Source: Thioalkalivibrio sp. ALJ7 (GTDB lineage: Bacteria > Pseudomonadota > Gammaproteobacteria > Ectothiorhodospirales > Ectothiorhodospiraceae). Taken from it: DNA of 64,000 nt. The number at the start of each line of letters is the position of its first letter. Position 1 is the stretch's first letter. Under the pieces are notes generated by a model. That model did no database searches, was not told the origin of the DNA, and saw only the letters and a program-made list of their open reading frames with translations. The stretch is taken from NCBI RefSeq assembly GCF_000376865.1, contig NZ_AQXQ01000008.1, positions 124,001 through 188,000 of the forward strand, in the 5' to 3' direction. Shown piece by piece: positions 20,723 to 30,011 of this stretch. A program made the translations under genes and the position numbers.

Positions 20723-21390
20723 TCGCGGGCCTCCTGTTCTGCTTCGCGCAGCAGTTCGCGCTCCAGTTCCAGTAGTACTTCGGCCGTGGCCTGGGAGAGT
20801 GCCGCCACCAGGCGTGAGGCGGAGCGGCGATCAATGGAACGTTCCGCGTCCATGTGTGCCAGCCGGGACCGTTGATCCGTCCTCAGCTGGGTTCTCAATC
20901 CGACGCGCCCCATCCCACGCACTGGCGTATCGGCGTCCACGTCGGCCAATTCCGAGAGATTGGCCTCGTCCAGGTCGCCATACAGGGCGGTGACCAGGAT
21001 GTGTAGCTGTACCGCGGGTCGGCCTTCGCGACGCGCATCGGCCGCGTTGTCGACCAGTTCGATGGCTGCATCGCTACGCGTCCAGCGTTCGCGCAGCAGT
21101 TGCTCGATCTGCTCGGCCGGCGCAAGAAACCATTCGTTGTAATAATCCGATTCGTAGCGATGATTACCCAGCCGATACACCAGCCCTTTGCCCGAATAGG
21201 CCGGGGCCACACGGACCGAACCCAGCTCGACGGCCAGCGGACCCTCGGAATCAGCCTGAAGCGGTGCCGGCTCCGCCGGCAGCTCCAGAAGGAACCACGA
21301 GCGGTCGACCGCCTCGCGCTCCGGAATCAGCGTGCAACCCGCCAGGAACGAGGCAAAGATCAGGGTTGCGGGTAGTGTCCATCGGATCAT
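20719..21390 (-). CDS. ABC-type transport auxiliary lipoprotein (PqiC/LetAB-type partner)
   Basis: The 223-residue product has a short signal with lipobox FLAGC (IRWTLPATLIFASFLAGCTL) and an ABC_trans_aux domain (YFLLEL-like SWFLLELPAEP, then VELGSVRVAPAYSGKGLVYRLGNHRYESDYYNEWFLAP in separate blocks). Such outer-membrane lipoproteins accompany MCE/MlaD transporters, for example PqiC. ATG 21390 lies 4 bp after the MlaD stop. Overlaps gpx by 4 nt. Confidence 0.88.
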
Positions 21391-21394
21391 CGGT

Positions 21395-22408
21395 CTACTC
21401 CTCGTCCATCGTGCTGCGCGGTGGCGGGGCGCCAAACAGGGCGCCACCCGGATTACGGCGCACATCATCCGACAGGCTGCGGATCCCGGAAATTGCGGCC
21501 TGCAGTTCGTCCAGGGTTTCCAGCAGCTTGGTCTCGCTGACGTCCATACCGCGATCCAGCCGCTCCACCATCGAATCCATGCGATCGACCAGACGGCCGA
21601 CATCTGCGGCTTCGGCCGTCTCGCGCAGTTCGCGCAGGGCCGCCCGGGTCTCGCTGGGGAGCGCCTGGGTATCGGGATGGTCAACGATGCGTTCCACTGA
21701 TTCCATCACCCGGTTGGCGGTGCGCGTGGTGGTTTCCAGCTCGGCGATCAGGTGATCGGCGCGGTCCGCGATGGCCCCCGTATCCAGCTCCGCAATGGTC
21801 GTTTCGACGGTCACCAGGAGCTGCGTCAGGTTATCCACCACGCCCTCGATATCCAGCTCATCGATGCGCTTGAGCAGGCTTTCCGCGTATTCCAGGAACT
21901 GCATGGCCGTGCTGGGTGCCGACGGGATGTAAAAGGCTTGCGGTTCCCAGTCATAGTCCAAAGGCGGATGCGACTCCGGGTCGGAAAAGTCCGCTTCGAG
22001 GTAGTTCATGCCAGTGATGCCCTGGGCGGCCATGCGCACCCGCAGACCCGACTCGACCAGGTTCTCCAGGATCTGCACCTGGAACTCCCCCTCCCGCGCA
22101 CTGGCGGCAAAGCGATCGGGATAAAGACGGGCCCGCACCATGACATAGCGTTTACGTTCGCCAGGGCGGATGTCGGCCTCATACTCCACGGAGGTAAAGG
22201 TCAGATCGGTGACCTCACCAATCGTGACGCCGCGAAACTTCACCGGCGCCCCGATCTCCAGTCCCTGGATGGAGGAATCCATATAGGTCTCGATCTGGAT
22301 GGAGGGGCGCAGCAGATTGCCTGCCGTCAAAATCAGCAACGCCACCACCAGAGCCGCCAGGCCCCCGAGGATGAACAGCCCCAGGCGGAAATGATGTCGG
22401 GCACTCAT
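21395..22408 (-). CDS. MlaD/MCE-family substrate-binding protein of a lipid ABC transporter
   Basis: The 337-residue protein has an N-terminal TM anchor (FRLGLFILGGLAALVVALLIL) and an MCE domain containing the GLEIGAPVKFRGVTIGEV signature. A long C-terminal helical region (about 180-330) may form a needle or hexamer barrel. MCE proteins bind and shuttle phospholipids between inner and outer membrane. It is longer than E. coli MlaD (183 residues) and closer to the single-MCE proteins with helical tails. ATG 22408 overlaps the ATPase gene by 4 nt. Confidence 0.9.
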   Translation of the reverse strand: MSARHHFRLGLFILGGLAALVVALLILTAGNLLRPSIQIETYMDSSIQGLEIGAPVKFRGVTIGEVTDLTFTSVEYEADIRPGERKRYVMVRARLYPDRFAASAREGEFQVQILENLVESGLRVRMAAQGITGMNYLEADFSDPESHPPLDYDWEPQAFYIPSAPSTAMQFLEYAESLLKRIDELDIEGVVDNLTQLLVTVETTIAELDTGAIADRADHLIAELETTTRTANRVMESVERIVDHPDTQALPSETRAALRELRETAEAADVGRLVDRMDSMVERLDRGMDVSETKLLETLDELQAAISGIRSLSDDVRRNPGGALFGAPPPRSTMDEE

Positions 22409-23208
22409 GCGGGCCTCTCTTCGTCGGAATCCGTTCGCCGCAGGAACCGCTGTACCCACGGATGAGTCGATGTGTCACGCAGTACGGCGGGGTCGCCCTC
22501 GGCCGCGATGCCCTGACTCTCCTTGTCGAGCATAATCACCCGATCCGCGATCGCAAAAATACTGGCCAGTTCATGGCTGACGATCACGATGGTCATGTCC
22601 AGAGTGCGCGCGAGCCGCTGGATCAGCCGGTCCAGGTCCGCCGAAGTAATGGGATCGAGACCCGCCGAGGGCTCGTCCAGGAACAGGACTTCCGGGTCCA
22701 GCACCATCGCCCGGGCAATCGCCGCGCGCTTTTGCATGCCACCGCTGACCTCGGATGGCATAAAATCCGCAAAGGCGCCCAATCCGACCAGCTGCAGGCG
22801 CGACCGTGCGATCGCGTCCATCGCCTCGCGCGGCAAATCGGTATGGACCTCCAAGGGCAAGCGCACGTTTTCCAGAAGTGTCATCGAGCCGAACAGCGCA
22901 CCCATCTGGTACATCACCCCGACCCGCTGCAGGATCGCCTCGCGCTCGGCACCTTCCGCCGCGGTAATATCCGACCCCGCCACCCAGATGTGCCCCGCCT
23001 GCGGCTGGAGCAGCCCAATCATGTGCTTGAGCAGCGTACTCTTGCCACTCCCGGACCCGCCAAGAATCACGAAGATCTCGCCCCGGCGGACCTCAAAATC
23101 GAGATCGCGCATCAGTACGAAGTCATCGAAGCCCATGGTCAGGCCCTGGACCCGGATCACAACGTCGCGGTCCAACGTTTTCGCGTTGTCTACGCGAGCT
23201 TCACTCAT
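22405..23208 (-). CDS. MlaF-like ATP-binding protein of the lipid ABC transporter
   Basis: A 267-residue ABC ATPase with Walker A GGSGSGKST, Q-loop in YQMGALFGS, signature VSGGMQKR, Walker B VLFLDEPSAGLDP and switch His in VSHELAS. The GALFDS-like segment is typical of MlaF/TtgA ATPases. It energises the MlaE-type permease encoded 3 bp upstream. Confidence 0.94.
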   Translation of the reverse strand: MSEARVDNAKTLDRDVVIRVQGLTMGFDDFVLMRDLDFEVRRGEIFVILGGSGSGKSTLLKHMIGLLQPQAGHIWVAGSDITAAEGAEREAILQRVGVMYQMGALFGSMTLLENVRLPLEVHTDLPREAMDAIARSRLQLVGLGAFADFMPSEVSGGMQKRAAIARAMVLDPEVLFLDEPSAGLDPITSADLDRLIQRLARTLDMTIVIVSHELASIFAIADRVIMLDKESQGIAAEGDPAVLRDTSTHPWVQRFLRRTDSDEERPA

Positions 23209-23211
23209 GCC

Positions 23212-24357
23212 TCAGACCCCCAGGTGGTAGAACAGCACGGCAAACACGCCATCCAGCACCACGATCAGAATGATGGAGGTCACGACGGCACTGGTGGTGG
23301 ACAGACCCACCGAGGCCGCTCCACTGCCGGTCTGCAAGCCACGCAGACAACCGACGGCGGCAATCACCAGGCCGAACACCACGGCCTTGACCAGCCCGGA
23401 GAACAAATCGGAGGCCGATAGCGCCGAAGTCACCTGGTTAAAGAAAGCCACCCAGGGAATCCCGAAGCCCTGCATCACCACCGCCGCGCCAATCAGGCCG
23501 ATCATGTTCGCGTACAGGGCCAGCAGGGGGGCCACCAACAACCCCGCCAGGACCTTGGGCAGCACAAGAAAACGCACCGGGTCCAGCCCCATGGTCTTCA
23601 GGGCGTTGACCTCTTCGTTGACCTTCATGGTGCCGATCTCGGCCGCGAACGCGGCCCCGGAACGCCCTGCCAGCAAGATCGCCATCATCAGCGGCCCCAG
23701 CTCGCGAAACAGCGACACCGCCACCAGGTTGGCCACGAAAATCTCGCCGCCAAACTGGCGCATCGCGATCGCAGACTGGAATGCGAGGATCACCCCCAGC
23801 AGGAAGGCGATCAGGGAGACAATTGGCAGTGCCTGGAAACCCGCGGCCTCGGCGACGCGCAAGGTATCGCCCCAACGCACTTGGCGCGGGTGACGTAGCG
23901 CACTCCCGATGGCGCGGGTGAGCTCGCCAACAAATCCAAACAGGGAGTAGGCCGCACGGCCCACCGAATCCACCCCATCCAGGAGACCCGACCCCCCACC
24001 ACGCCCGCTGCCATCGCGCGCCGGCTCCATGTCGTCCAGTTCGCGATAGGGCGTCAGCTGCTCCTGGACCATGCGCCCCACGCCCTCCATCCGGACCTCG
24101 GCGCCCGCGCGTGCCAGGTCCTGTTCCAGGGCATGCAACAGCGCCGCCCCAGCGCCGTCGCAGTATTCGACCCCCGACACATCCACGACTACGGGAGAGC
24201 CACCCGCGCCGAGCTGTTTGGCTTCGCGGCGCAACACACCCCAGACGTGCTCCACCGCATGCACATCCAGCCGCCCACCCAACCGCAGACGGGATGGCGA
24301 TCCGGCTGTGGCATCATATTCGAAGGGCTGGCCCGATCCGGCGGCGGGAGGATCCAT
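23212..24357 (-). CDS. MlaE-like permease fused to an N-terminal STAS domain
   Basis: The 381-residue protein has an N-terminal STAS domain of about 110 residues (RLGGRLDVHAVEHVW, VVVDVSGVEYCDGAGAALLHAL). A MlaE permease follows, with RELGPLMMAILLAGRSGAAFAAEIGTMKVNEEVNAL, the signature of the family, split over about 230-275. In E. coli the STAS partner MlaB is a separate protein; here it is fused. First gene of the six-gene operon ending in tadA; divergent from the MoxR operon. Confidence 0.92.
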   Translation of the reverse strand: MDPPAAGSGQPFEYDATAGSPSRLRLGGRLDVHAVEHVWGVLRREAKQLGAGGSPVVVDVSGVEYCDGAGAALLHALEQDLARAGAEVRMEGVGRMVQEQLTPYRELDDMEPARDGSGRGGGSGLLDGVDSVGRAAYSLFGFVGELTRAIGSALRHPRQVRWGDTLRVAEAAGFQALPIVSLIAFLLGVILAFQSAIAMRQFGGEIFVANLVAVSLFRELGPLMMAILLAGRSGAAFAAEIGTMKVNEEVNALKTMGLDPVRFLVLPKVLAGLLVAPLLALYANMIGLIGAAVVMQGFGIPWVAFFNQVTSALSASDLFSGLVKAVVFGLVIAAVGCLRGLQTGSGAASVGLSTTSAVVTSIILIVVLDGVFAVLFYHLGV

Positions 24358-24489
24358 CAGGTAACTCGCTGGACGATTGCCGCCATGGTAGCCGCAACAA
24401 GGCCCCGGGAACCATTCGGGCCCGACAAACTCTTCTACGGGAGCCGACCCAAGCGGTACTCCTTACTCCATATCGACCAAGAGGTTCGC

Positions 24490-25428
24490 ATGCCACCGGC
24501 AACGGATGCCCTGCAGCAGGTGGAACACGCCCTGAACGAGATCCTTCTCGGGAAGCCCGAGCCGGTACGGCTAGCACTCGCCTGCCTGCTCGCCAACGGG
24601 CACCTGCTGATTGAGGATCAACCCGGGGTCGGCAAGACCACCCTGGCCCACGCGCTCGCGCGCGCCATGAACCTCGATTATCGTCGGGTCCAGTTCACCA
24701 GCGACCTGCTGCCGGGCGACGTTCTGGGCGTCTCGGTATTCGAGCAGGGCAGTGGGGAATTCCGCTTCCATCCGGGCCCGATCTTCACTCAAGTCTTGCT
24801 GGCCGACGAGATCAACCGTGCCCCACCGAAAACCCAGAGCGCGCTACTGGAGGCCATGGAAGAGCGCCAGGCCAGTGTCGAGGGCGCCACGCGCGAGTTG
24901 CCGGTGCCCTTCTTCGTGATCGCCACGCAAAACCCCGAAGAACAGGTCGGCACTCATCCGCTGCCGGAGTCCCAACTGGACCGTTTCCTGATGCGCATCC
25001 AGCTCGGCTATCCGGACGCCCGTGCCGAGCGCGCCTTGCTGGAACGGGGAAGTCCCGCGCAGTCCGCGTCCCCTCTCGCCGACAGCCATCCGGCCCCACC
25101 CAGCCTGGTTGCCCCACATCAACTGCGGCAGTGGCAGGAGCAAGTATCGGACGTTCACGCCGAGGGTGCGGTACTGGACTATCTGCAAGGGCTACTGGCC
25201 GCCAGTCGCGACCGCGCCCATTTTGCCCACGGCCTGTCGCCGCGCGCCGGCCTGGGACTATTGCGTGCCGCGCGCGCCCACGCCTTCCTCGATGGTCGTG
25301 ACTACGCCACACCGGATGATATTGCCCGCGTACTTCCGGCCGTGGCCGGGCACCGCTTGCGCGCCCGCGAGCCGGAAACCCCCGAACGCAGTGTCGCCCG
25401 CCTGATGGAATGCGTCCCGACTCCGTGA
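24490..25428 (+). CDS. MoxR-family AAA+ ATPase
   Basis: The 312-residue ATPase has Walker A DQPGVGKT (43-50), Walker B LLADEINRAPPKTQ, sensor FVIATQNPEE and the LDRFLMR arginine-finger region. MoxR ATPases act as chaperones for maturation of partner complexes. It overlaps the DUF58 gene by 19 nt, the classic MoxR-DUF58-transglutaminase set. ATG 24490 has GAGG at 24481. Confidence 0.93.
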   Translation: MPPATDALQQVEHALNEILLGKPEPVRLALACLLANGHLLIEDQPGVGKTTLAHALARAMNLDYRRVQFTSDLLPGDVLGVSVFEQGSGEFRFHPGPIFTQVLLADEINRAPPKTQSALLEAMEERQASVEGATRELPVPFFVIATQNPEEQVGTHPLPESQLDRFLMRIQLGYPDARAERALLERGSPAQSASPLADSHPAPPSLVAPHQLRQWQEQVSDVHAEGAVLDYLQGLLAASRDRAHFAHGLSPRAGLGLLRAARAHAFLDGRDYATPDDIARVLPAVAGHRLRAREPETPERSVARLMECVPTP

Positions 25429-26435
25429 GCGTCCCGTCCCGTTCGCGCCGGCGCATGGCGCGGCTGCGCGACGATGCCATCCGCTGGATCACCCGCCGCC
25501 ATGCGCACGACGGCGCAGCGGCGCACCTAGGGCGTGACCGCATCTACATCCTGCCCACGCGCGCCGGTTACACCCTGCTCGGGATCATCCTGGTGATGCT
25601 CCTTGGATCCATCAATTACTCGAACAACATGGCCTTTCTGCTGACCTTCCTGCTGGTCGGCATCGGCCACAACGCGATGTGGTACACCCATCGCAACCTG
25701 CTGGGCCTGCGCATTGCCACCCTGCCCGTGCCGCCGGTGTTTGCCGGGCAGCCCCTGCAAATCCCGTTACGCCTGGAGGAGGCCGCAGGCCGCGCCCGTG
25801 AGGCGCTAAACCTGCGCGTTGGGCCGCAGGCAACCAAGCCCCTGGCGATCCCGGCGCAGGGCTCGACCACGGCCACCCTGACGCTCGCCAACCCAGGGCG
25901 CGGCATCTACTCGTTACCGCGCCAGCGCCTGGACACACGCTACCCCCTCGGCATCCTGGAAGTCTGGTCCTGGCTTACGCTCGCACCGGAAATCGTCGTC
26001 TATCCCGCGCCCATTGATCCGGGCGACCCCCAAGGCGGGGGCGGCGACCAATCCGAACAGGGCTTGGCCCGTCGCGAGGGCGAGGCGCCGGACCAGATCC
26101 GCCCCTACCGCCCCGGGGACCCACCCGGACGCATTGTGTGGAAGGCCTACGCCCGCAGCGGCAAGCTGCATGTGCGCGAGGCTGCCAGCGGCCAGGGGGA
26201 TCGCCTGTGGCTGGACTGGGAGGCCATGCCCGCCAGCGACCCCGAGACACGGCTGTCCATGCTGTGCCATCAAGTCCTGGCCGCGCATAACGAGGGTCGG
26301 ATCTACGGCTTGCGCCTGCCTGGCCAGACACTCGAACCCGCCCAGGGCCCCGCCCACCGCGCACACTGCCTGCGCAGCCTGGCGCAGTTCCAGACGGAAC
26401 CCGTCGAGCTTCAGCCACAGGCCCGTGGGGCATGA
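25410..26435 (+). CDS. DUF58-domain membrane protein
   Basis: The 341-residue product has two N-terminal TM helices (about 51-85) and a DUF58 core with the signature IRPYRPGDPPGRIVWKAYAR. DUF58 proteins are partners of MoxR ATPases and some are related to vWA folds. It is translationally coupled to both neighbours: 19 nt overlap upstream and 4 nt downstream. Confidence 0.9.
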   Translation: MRPDSVSVPSRSRRRMARLRDDAIRWITRRHAHDGAAAHLGRDRIYILPTRAGYTLLGIILVMLLGSINYSNNMAFLLTFLLVGIGHNAMWYTHRNLLGLRIATLPVPPVFAGQPLQIPLRLEEAAGRAREALNLRVGPQATKPLAIPAQGSTTATLTLANPGRGIYSLPRQRLDTRYPLGILEVWSWLTLAPEIVVYPAPIDPGDPQGGGGDQSEQGLARREGEAPDQIRPYRPGDPPGRIVWKAYARSGKLHVREAASGQGDRLWLDWEAMPASDPETRLSMLCHQVLAAHNEGRIYGLRLPGQTLEPAQGPAHRAHCLRSLAQFQTEPVELQPQARGA

Positions 26436-28486
26436 CACCAACGTTCGCAGCAGCCTACGCCAACCCCAACCTACGGGGCCTCGAACTCGCCCTGATCGCA
26501 TTGCCGGTCGCCGCGCTGCCTCACATCTGGCACCAGCCGATCTGGATCAGTGTGCTGGTGGCGCTGGCCATCGCCGTTCGTGCCTGGCTTCTAGTAAGCG
26601 GACGCCAGGCACCCTCGCTGGGCGTGATGAGCCTTCTGGCCCTGATGGCCGGTGGACTCACCTTCGTGCAGTACGGCACGGTCTTTGGGCAGGAGCCCGG
26701 CACCGCCCTGCTGTTGGTGATGATCGCATTCAAACTGCTGGAGACACGCAACCGGCGCGACATCGTCATTGCGTTGTTCCTGGGCTATTTCGTCGTCGTC
26801 ACCACCTATTTCTTCGACCAATCCATCCTGATCGCGGCCTACTCCCTGTTGGCCACCGCGCTGCTCACGGCCGCCCTGATTCAAGTGCACGCCGAACGGT
26901 TCATCGCGCGGCGCCAACTCGCCCGCCAGGCGGGCACCATGCTCCTGCATGCCCTGCCCTTCATGTTGATCCTGTTCGTGGTGTTTCCCCGCATACAGGG
27001 ACCGTTGTGGGGAGACCCCCAGCGTGACCAAACGGCCCAGACCGGCCTGTCCGGCGAGCTCAACCCAGGCGACATTGCCCAGCTCCTGCAGGACGAATCC
27101 ACCGCCCTGCGCGTCGAGTTCGACACCGACGTACCGCCTCTGCGTGCCCAATACTGGCGCGCCCTGGTCATGACCGACTTCGACGGCCGCCGCTGGTCCG
27201 TCGACGAGGGCCGGTCTACCATCCAGCCAACTGCAGTCGATCACGACACTCTGGTGCATTACACCGCGACCCTGGAACCCACTCGCGCCCGCTATCTACC
27301 CGTACTCGACTACCCGGCCGTGTTGCCCGATGACGCCGACCTGCGGGCGAACCACCAAGTCCTGCGCGATCGGCGTATTACCAACCGTATCCAGTACAGC
27401 GCTGCGGCGGACCTCACCACCCCGCCGGGGGCAGGCGAGGCAGAGCTGGACCCCGAAGAACGCGAACGGGCGCTGCACCTGCCCCCCTCCGCCGCGCCAC
27501 GGTCGCGCGCGGAGGTCGCCCTGTGGCGGGCTACCCACGGCGACGATGATCGCGCGATCATCCAGGAGGCCCTGCAACGCTTTGGTGCCGAGCCCTACCG
27601 CTATACCCTGCAACCCCCAACCCTGCAGGACGACACCACCGATCAGTTTCTGTTCGAGACCCAGGCCGGCTACTGTGAGCACTACGCCTCGGCCTTTGCC
27701 GTCTTGATGCGCGCAGCCGGCATCCCCACACGGGTTATCACCGGCTACCAGGGGGGCGCCTGGCAGACGCGGGGCGAGTACCTGCGCCTGCGCAATGCGG
27801 ACGCCCATGCCTGGAACGAGGTGTGGCTGGATGGCGAAGGCTGGGTGCGGATTGATCCCACCGCCGCCATCGCGCCGGAGCGTATCGAACAGGGTCTGAC
27901 CGGGTTGGCACAGGACACCGGTGAGGATATTCCCGGCTTCCTGCGTGATGGCGAAGGATTGTCGTGGATGCAGCGCGCCCGCTTCGGGCTGGAGGACTGG
28001 CGCGACTTTGCGCAGTTCCGCTGGGAGAGCTGGGTGCTCGCCTTTGATCCGGAGCGCCAGCGCGAGCTGTTCGCTCGCCTGGGGCTGGATTCACAGGATT
28101 GGCGCTCTATTCTGATTGCGTTGGCGGTCGGGTTTGGCAGTCTTGCGGTGCTGGCGATCGCCTGGGTATGGCTGCGCACGCCGCGGCGGCGACTACCCGC
28201 GGCCGAACGACTGCTGCAACGCCTTTCACGCCGCCTCGCGCGACATGACCGGACGCTTGCGCGACACCCCCATGAGCCGGTGCATGTCTGGTCACGCCGA
28301 GTGGCGCAGGCACGGCCAGACCTGGCGGACACCCTCAGGGCCTTCGCCGAGGTCTATAACCGGCAGCGTTTCGGCAAGCTTTCGTCCAATCAACGCGCGG
28401 ACGAACTCGAACGCCTACGGGACCTGTTGCGCGACGTGCCTCGCGGATCACCCAGGCAGGCCGTCCATACGCCCATCCATCAGTAG
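26432..28486 (+). CDS. TgpA-like membrane transglutaminase-fold protein
   Basis: The 684-residue protein has about six N-terminal TM helices (to about 187) and a periplasmic transglutaminase core with catalytic triad C415 (AGYCEHYA), H459 (DAHAWNEVW) and D475 (RIDPTAA). One further TM helix (about 565-585) precedes a DUF4129-like cytoplasmic tail. TgpA of Pseudomonas aeruginosa is essential there and has transglutaminase activity in vitro; substrate unknown. The ATGA overlap joins it to the DUF58 gene. Confidence 0.92.
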   Translation: MTPTFAAAYANPNLRGLELALIALPVAALPHIWHQPIWISVLVALAIAVRAWLLVSGRQAPSLGVMSLLALMAGGLTFVQYGTVFGQEPGTALLLVMIAFKLLETRNRRDIVIALFLGYFVVVTTYFFDQSILIAAYSLLATALLTAALIQVHAERFIARRQLARQAGTMLLHALPFMLILFVVFPRIQGPLWGDPQRDQTAQTGLSGELNPGDIAQLLQDESTALRVEFDTDVPPLRAQYWRALVMTDFDGRRWSVDEGRSTIQPTAVDHDTLVHYTATLEPTRARYLPVLDYPAVLPDDADLRANHQVLRDRRITNRIQYSAAADLTTPPGAGEAELDPEERERALHLPPSAAPRSRAEVALWRATHGDDDRAIIQEALQRFGAEPYRYTLQPPTLQDDTTDQFLFETQAGYCEHYASAFAVLMRAAGIPTRVITGYQGGAWQTRGEYLRLRNADAHAWNEVWLDGEGWVRIDPTAAIAPERIEQGLTGLAQDTGEDIPGFLRDGEGLSWMQRARFGLEDWRDFAQFRWESWVLAFDPERQRELFARLGLDSQDWRSILIALAVGFGSLAVLAIAWVWLRTPRRRLPAAERLLQRLSRRLARHDRTLARHPHEPVHVWSRRVAQARPDLADTLRAFAEVYNRQRFGKLSSNQRADELERLRDLLRDVPRGSPRQAVHTPIHQ

Positions 28487-28501
28487 GGAAACGCTACTGA
28501 T
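28479..28501. repeat. hairpin spanning the tgpA-like gene stop codon
   Basis: A perfect 8-bp inverted repeat (ATCAGTAG / CTACTGAT, 7-nt loop) includes the TAG stop. No T tract follows, so termination is uncertain; it could stabilise the mRNA end. Confidence 0.5.
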
Positions 28502-28640
28502 CGAATCGCACGTGCATGCTGGTACGCGGGCCTTCCGGGTGTGCGTCGCACCCGCCAGAACGACTCGGGGCCACTTGGTCGTACAAACCCAGGCGGCCCC
28601 GTTCCATGTCTGCGCCCCCCGATGGGGGACACCCGGCGAA

Positions 28641-29120
28641 TTACGCCGCGTCGTTACGGAAGATGAAGTGGTGACGCGCTCCGCGGCGCTCATCCTGACG
28701 ACGTGCAACCTTCTGCACTTCGGGACGGTTGGCAAACTGCGACAACGTAATCCCGTCCAGGAAGTCATAGAGCTGCTGGCTGAGGTCATCCCACAACTCA
28801 TGGGTCAGGCAGCGATCACCATCCTGGCAGTCCTTGTGGCCCTTGCAACGGGTCACATCCACCGATTCGTCCACCGCGGTGATGATATTGGCGATACTGA
28901 TCTGATCGGCACGCTTGGCCAGGCGGTAGCCACCACCGGGTCCGCGCACGCCTTCCACCAGTTCGGCCTTACGCAGCTTGGCAAACAGCTGTTCCAGATA
29001 GGACAGCGAAATACCCTGGCACTGCGAGATGTCGGCAAGCGTAACGGGACCAATCCGGTCATGGATTGCGAGATCCATCATCGCGGTCACCGCGTAGCGG
29101 CCCTTGGTTGAGAGTTTCAT
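28641..29120 (-). CDS. iscR: IscR-like Rrf2-family [2Fe-2S] transcriptional regulator
   Basis: The 159-residue protein has an N-terminal winged helix ([18 protein letters not shown], with LEQLF and RGPGGGY) and the IscR cluster ligands C92, C98, C104 and H107, at the same numbering as E. coli IscR. IscR senses Fe-S status and represses the isc operon. No iscS, iscU or suf gene lies downstream; the next gene converges from the other side. The symbol rests on family motifs, not context. ATG 29120 has GGAGG nine bases upstream. Palindromic candidate operators lie 75-140 bp upstream. Confidence 0.88.
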   Translation of the reverse strand: MKLSTKGRYAVTAMMDLAIHDRIGPVTLADISQCQGISLSYLEQLFAKLRKAELVEGVRGPGGGYRLAKRADQISIANIITAVDESVDVTRCKGHKDCQDGDRCLTHELWDDLSQQLYDFLDGITLSQFANRPEVQKVARRQDERRGARHHFIFRNDAA

Positions 29121-29194
29121 ATGCCTTGCCTCCGAAATACCGTGTATATGTGTCCTGCTCGACATCCGTTCGCAGGCTTGAATCCGTTCTAATT

Positions 29195-29215
29195 TCCTGA
29201 CAACGCTTGTCAGGA
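29195..29215. promoter_or_regulatory. perfect inverted repeat upstream of iscR (possible operator)
   Basis: TCCTGACAA-CGC-TTGTCAGGA is a perfect 9-bp inverted repeat 75-95 bp upstream of the iscR start. It shares its last three bases with the adjacent GGAATAATTCC palindrome. Confidence 0.5.
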
Positions 29216-29223
29216 ATAATTCC
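29213..29223. promoter_or_regulatory. GGAATAATTCC palindrome, copy 1 (possible operator)
   Basis: A perfect 5-bp inverted repeat around a central A at 29218. Flanking bases (A-rich to one side, TGA to the other when read on the minus strand) are shared with copy 2. Confidence 0.5.
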
Positions 29224-29246
29224 CTTCTTACCTGACCACCAGGGTC

Positions 29247-29259
29247 GGGAATAATTCCC
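29247..29259. promoter_or_regulatory. GGGAATAATTCCC palindrome, copy 2 (possible operator)
   Basis: A perfect 6-bp inverted repeat centred at 29253, 35 bp from copy 1. The rest of the 302-bp gap 29121-29422 holds no gene and no clear terminator. Confidence 0.5.
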
Positions 29260-29422
29260 CTATTCTAGCAGGCGAATGAGCAAAGATCACGGAATGCTAA
29301 CGTAGATGTTCAGACCCCCCACCCACGGTAAGTTCCCGCACGACCACAAATCGCGTGGGGGCGCGTCTTAAAGCGGTCGTTCGGAATGGGAGTCGAACAG
29401 GTGGCCGGGCACGGCCAAACGG

Positions 29423-30004
29423 TCAGGAAAGATCCGGGACCTCAGGGCCATCAAGGATGGTCACCACCGTCCCCACGGGCAGACGCGGAAACAATTCGAT
29501 CACGTCGTCGTTGCGCATGCGCACACAACCTTCTGAAGCCGGCTCGCCAATGCGGCCTTCCTCGTCGGTGCCATGGATGTAGATATAGCGCCGGAGGGAA
29601 TCGACATTCCCGCCCTGGTTGATGCCAGGCTCCAGCCCGTCCAGCCAGAGAATGCGCGAGGTGATGTTGTCGCGGGGGCTGCGCGCGCCCGGTTCGGTCA
29701 GGATATCCGCGATCTGGCCGGTGTCACCCCGGGCACGGAAAATGGTGCCGCGTGGGGCATCCTCGCCAAAACGTTCGGCAATGCGGTGCAAACCCAATGG
29801 GGTCTTGAATGTCCCCTCCTCGAAGCCGATACCCCGTTCGGATGTCGACACATCGAAGATGTCGGTCACCTGCCCGCGCTCCCAGACATACAGCCGTTGC
29901 TGGTCGACCCGTACCACCACGATCGGGACATCAACGGCATCCGGGGCACGCTCCTGCGCATCCCGGATCACGGGTTCGATCCATTCCAGGCTGGGCAAGC
30001 TCAC
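29423..30004 (-). CDS. L,D-transpeptidase (YkuD domain) without signal peptide
   Basis: The 193-residue protein carries a YkuD catalytic motif IHGTDEEGRIGEPASEGCVRM, seen as HGT (about 143-145) and SEGCVRM with the nucleophile Cys. TFKTPLGLHRI is also typical. Such enzymes form 3-3 cross-links or attach lipoproteins to peptidoglycan. No signal peptide or TM segment is seen from the GTG at 30004, which is odd for a periplasmic enzyme; an upstream start would run into purF, whose stop is 7 bp away. Probably the last gene of the purF operon. Confidence 0.88.
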   Translation of the reverse strand: MSLPSLEWIEPVIRDAQERAPDAVDVPIVVVRVDQQRLYVWERGQVTDIFDVSTSERGIGFEEGTFKTPLGLHRIAERFGEDAPRGTIFRARGDTGQIADILTEPGARSPRDNITSRILWLDGLEPGINQGGNVDSLRRYIYIHGTDEEGRIGEPASEGCVRMRNDDVIELFPRLPVGTVVTILDGPEVPDLS

Positions 30005-30011
30005 CTCACGT

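Noticed and set aside
29380-29422. tRNA-like stretch near GGGAGTCGAACAGGTGG
   Set aside because: It does not fold into an acceptor, D-arm and anticodon arrangement.
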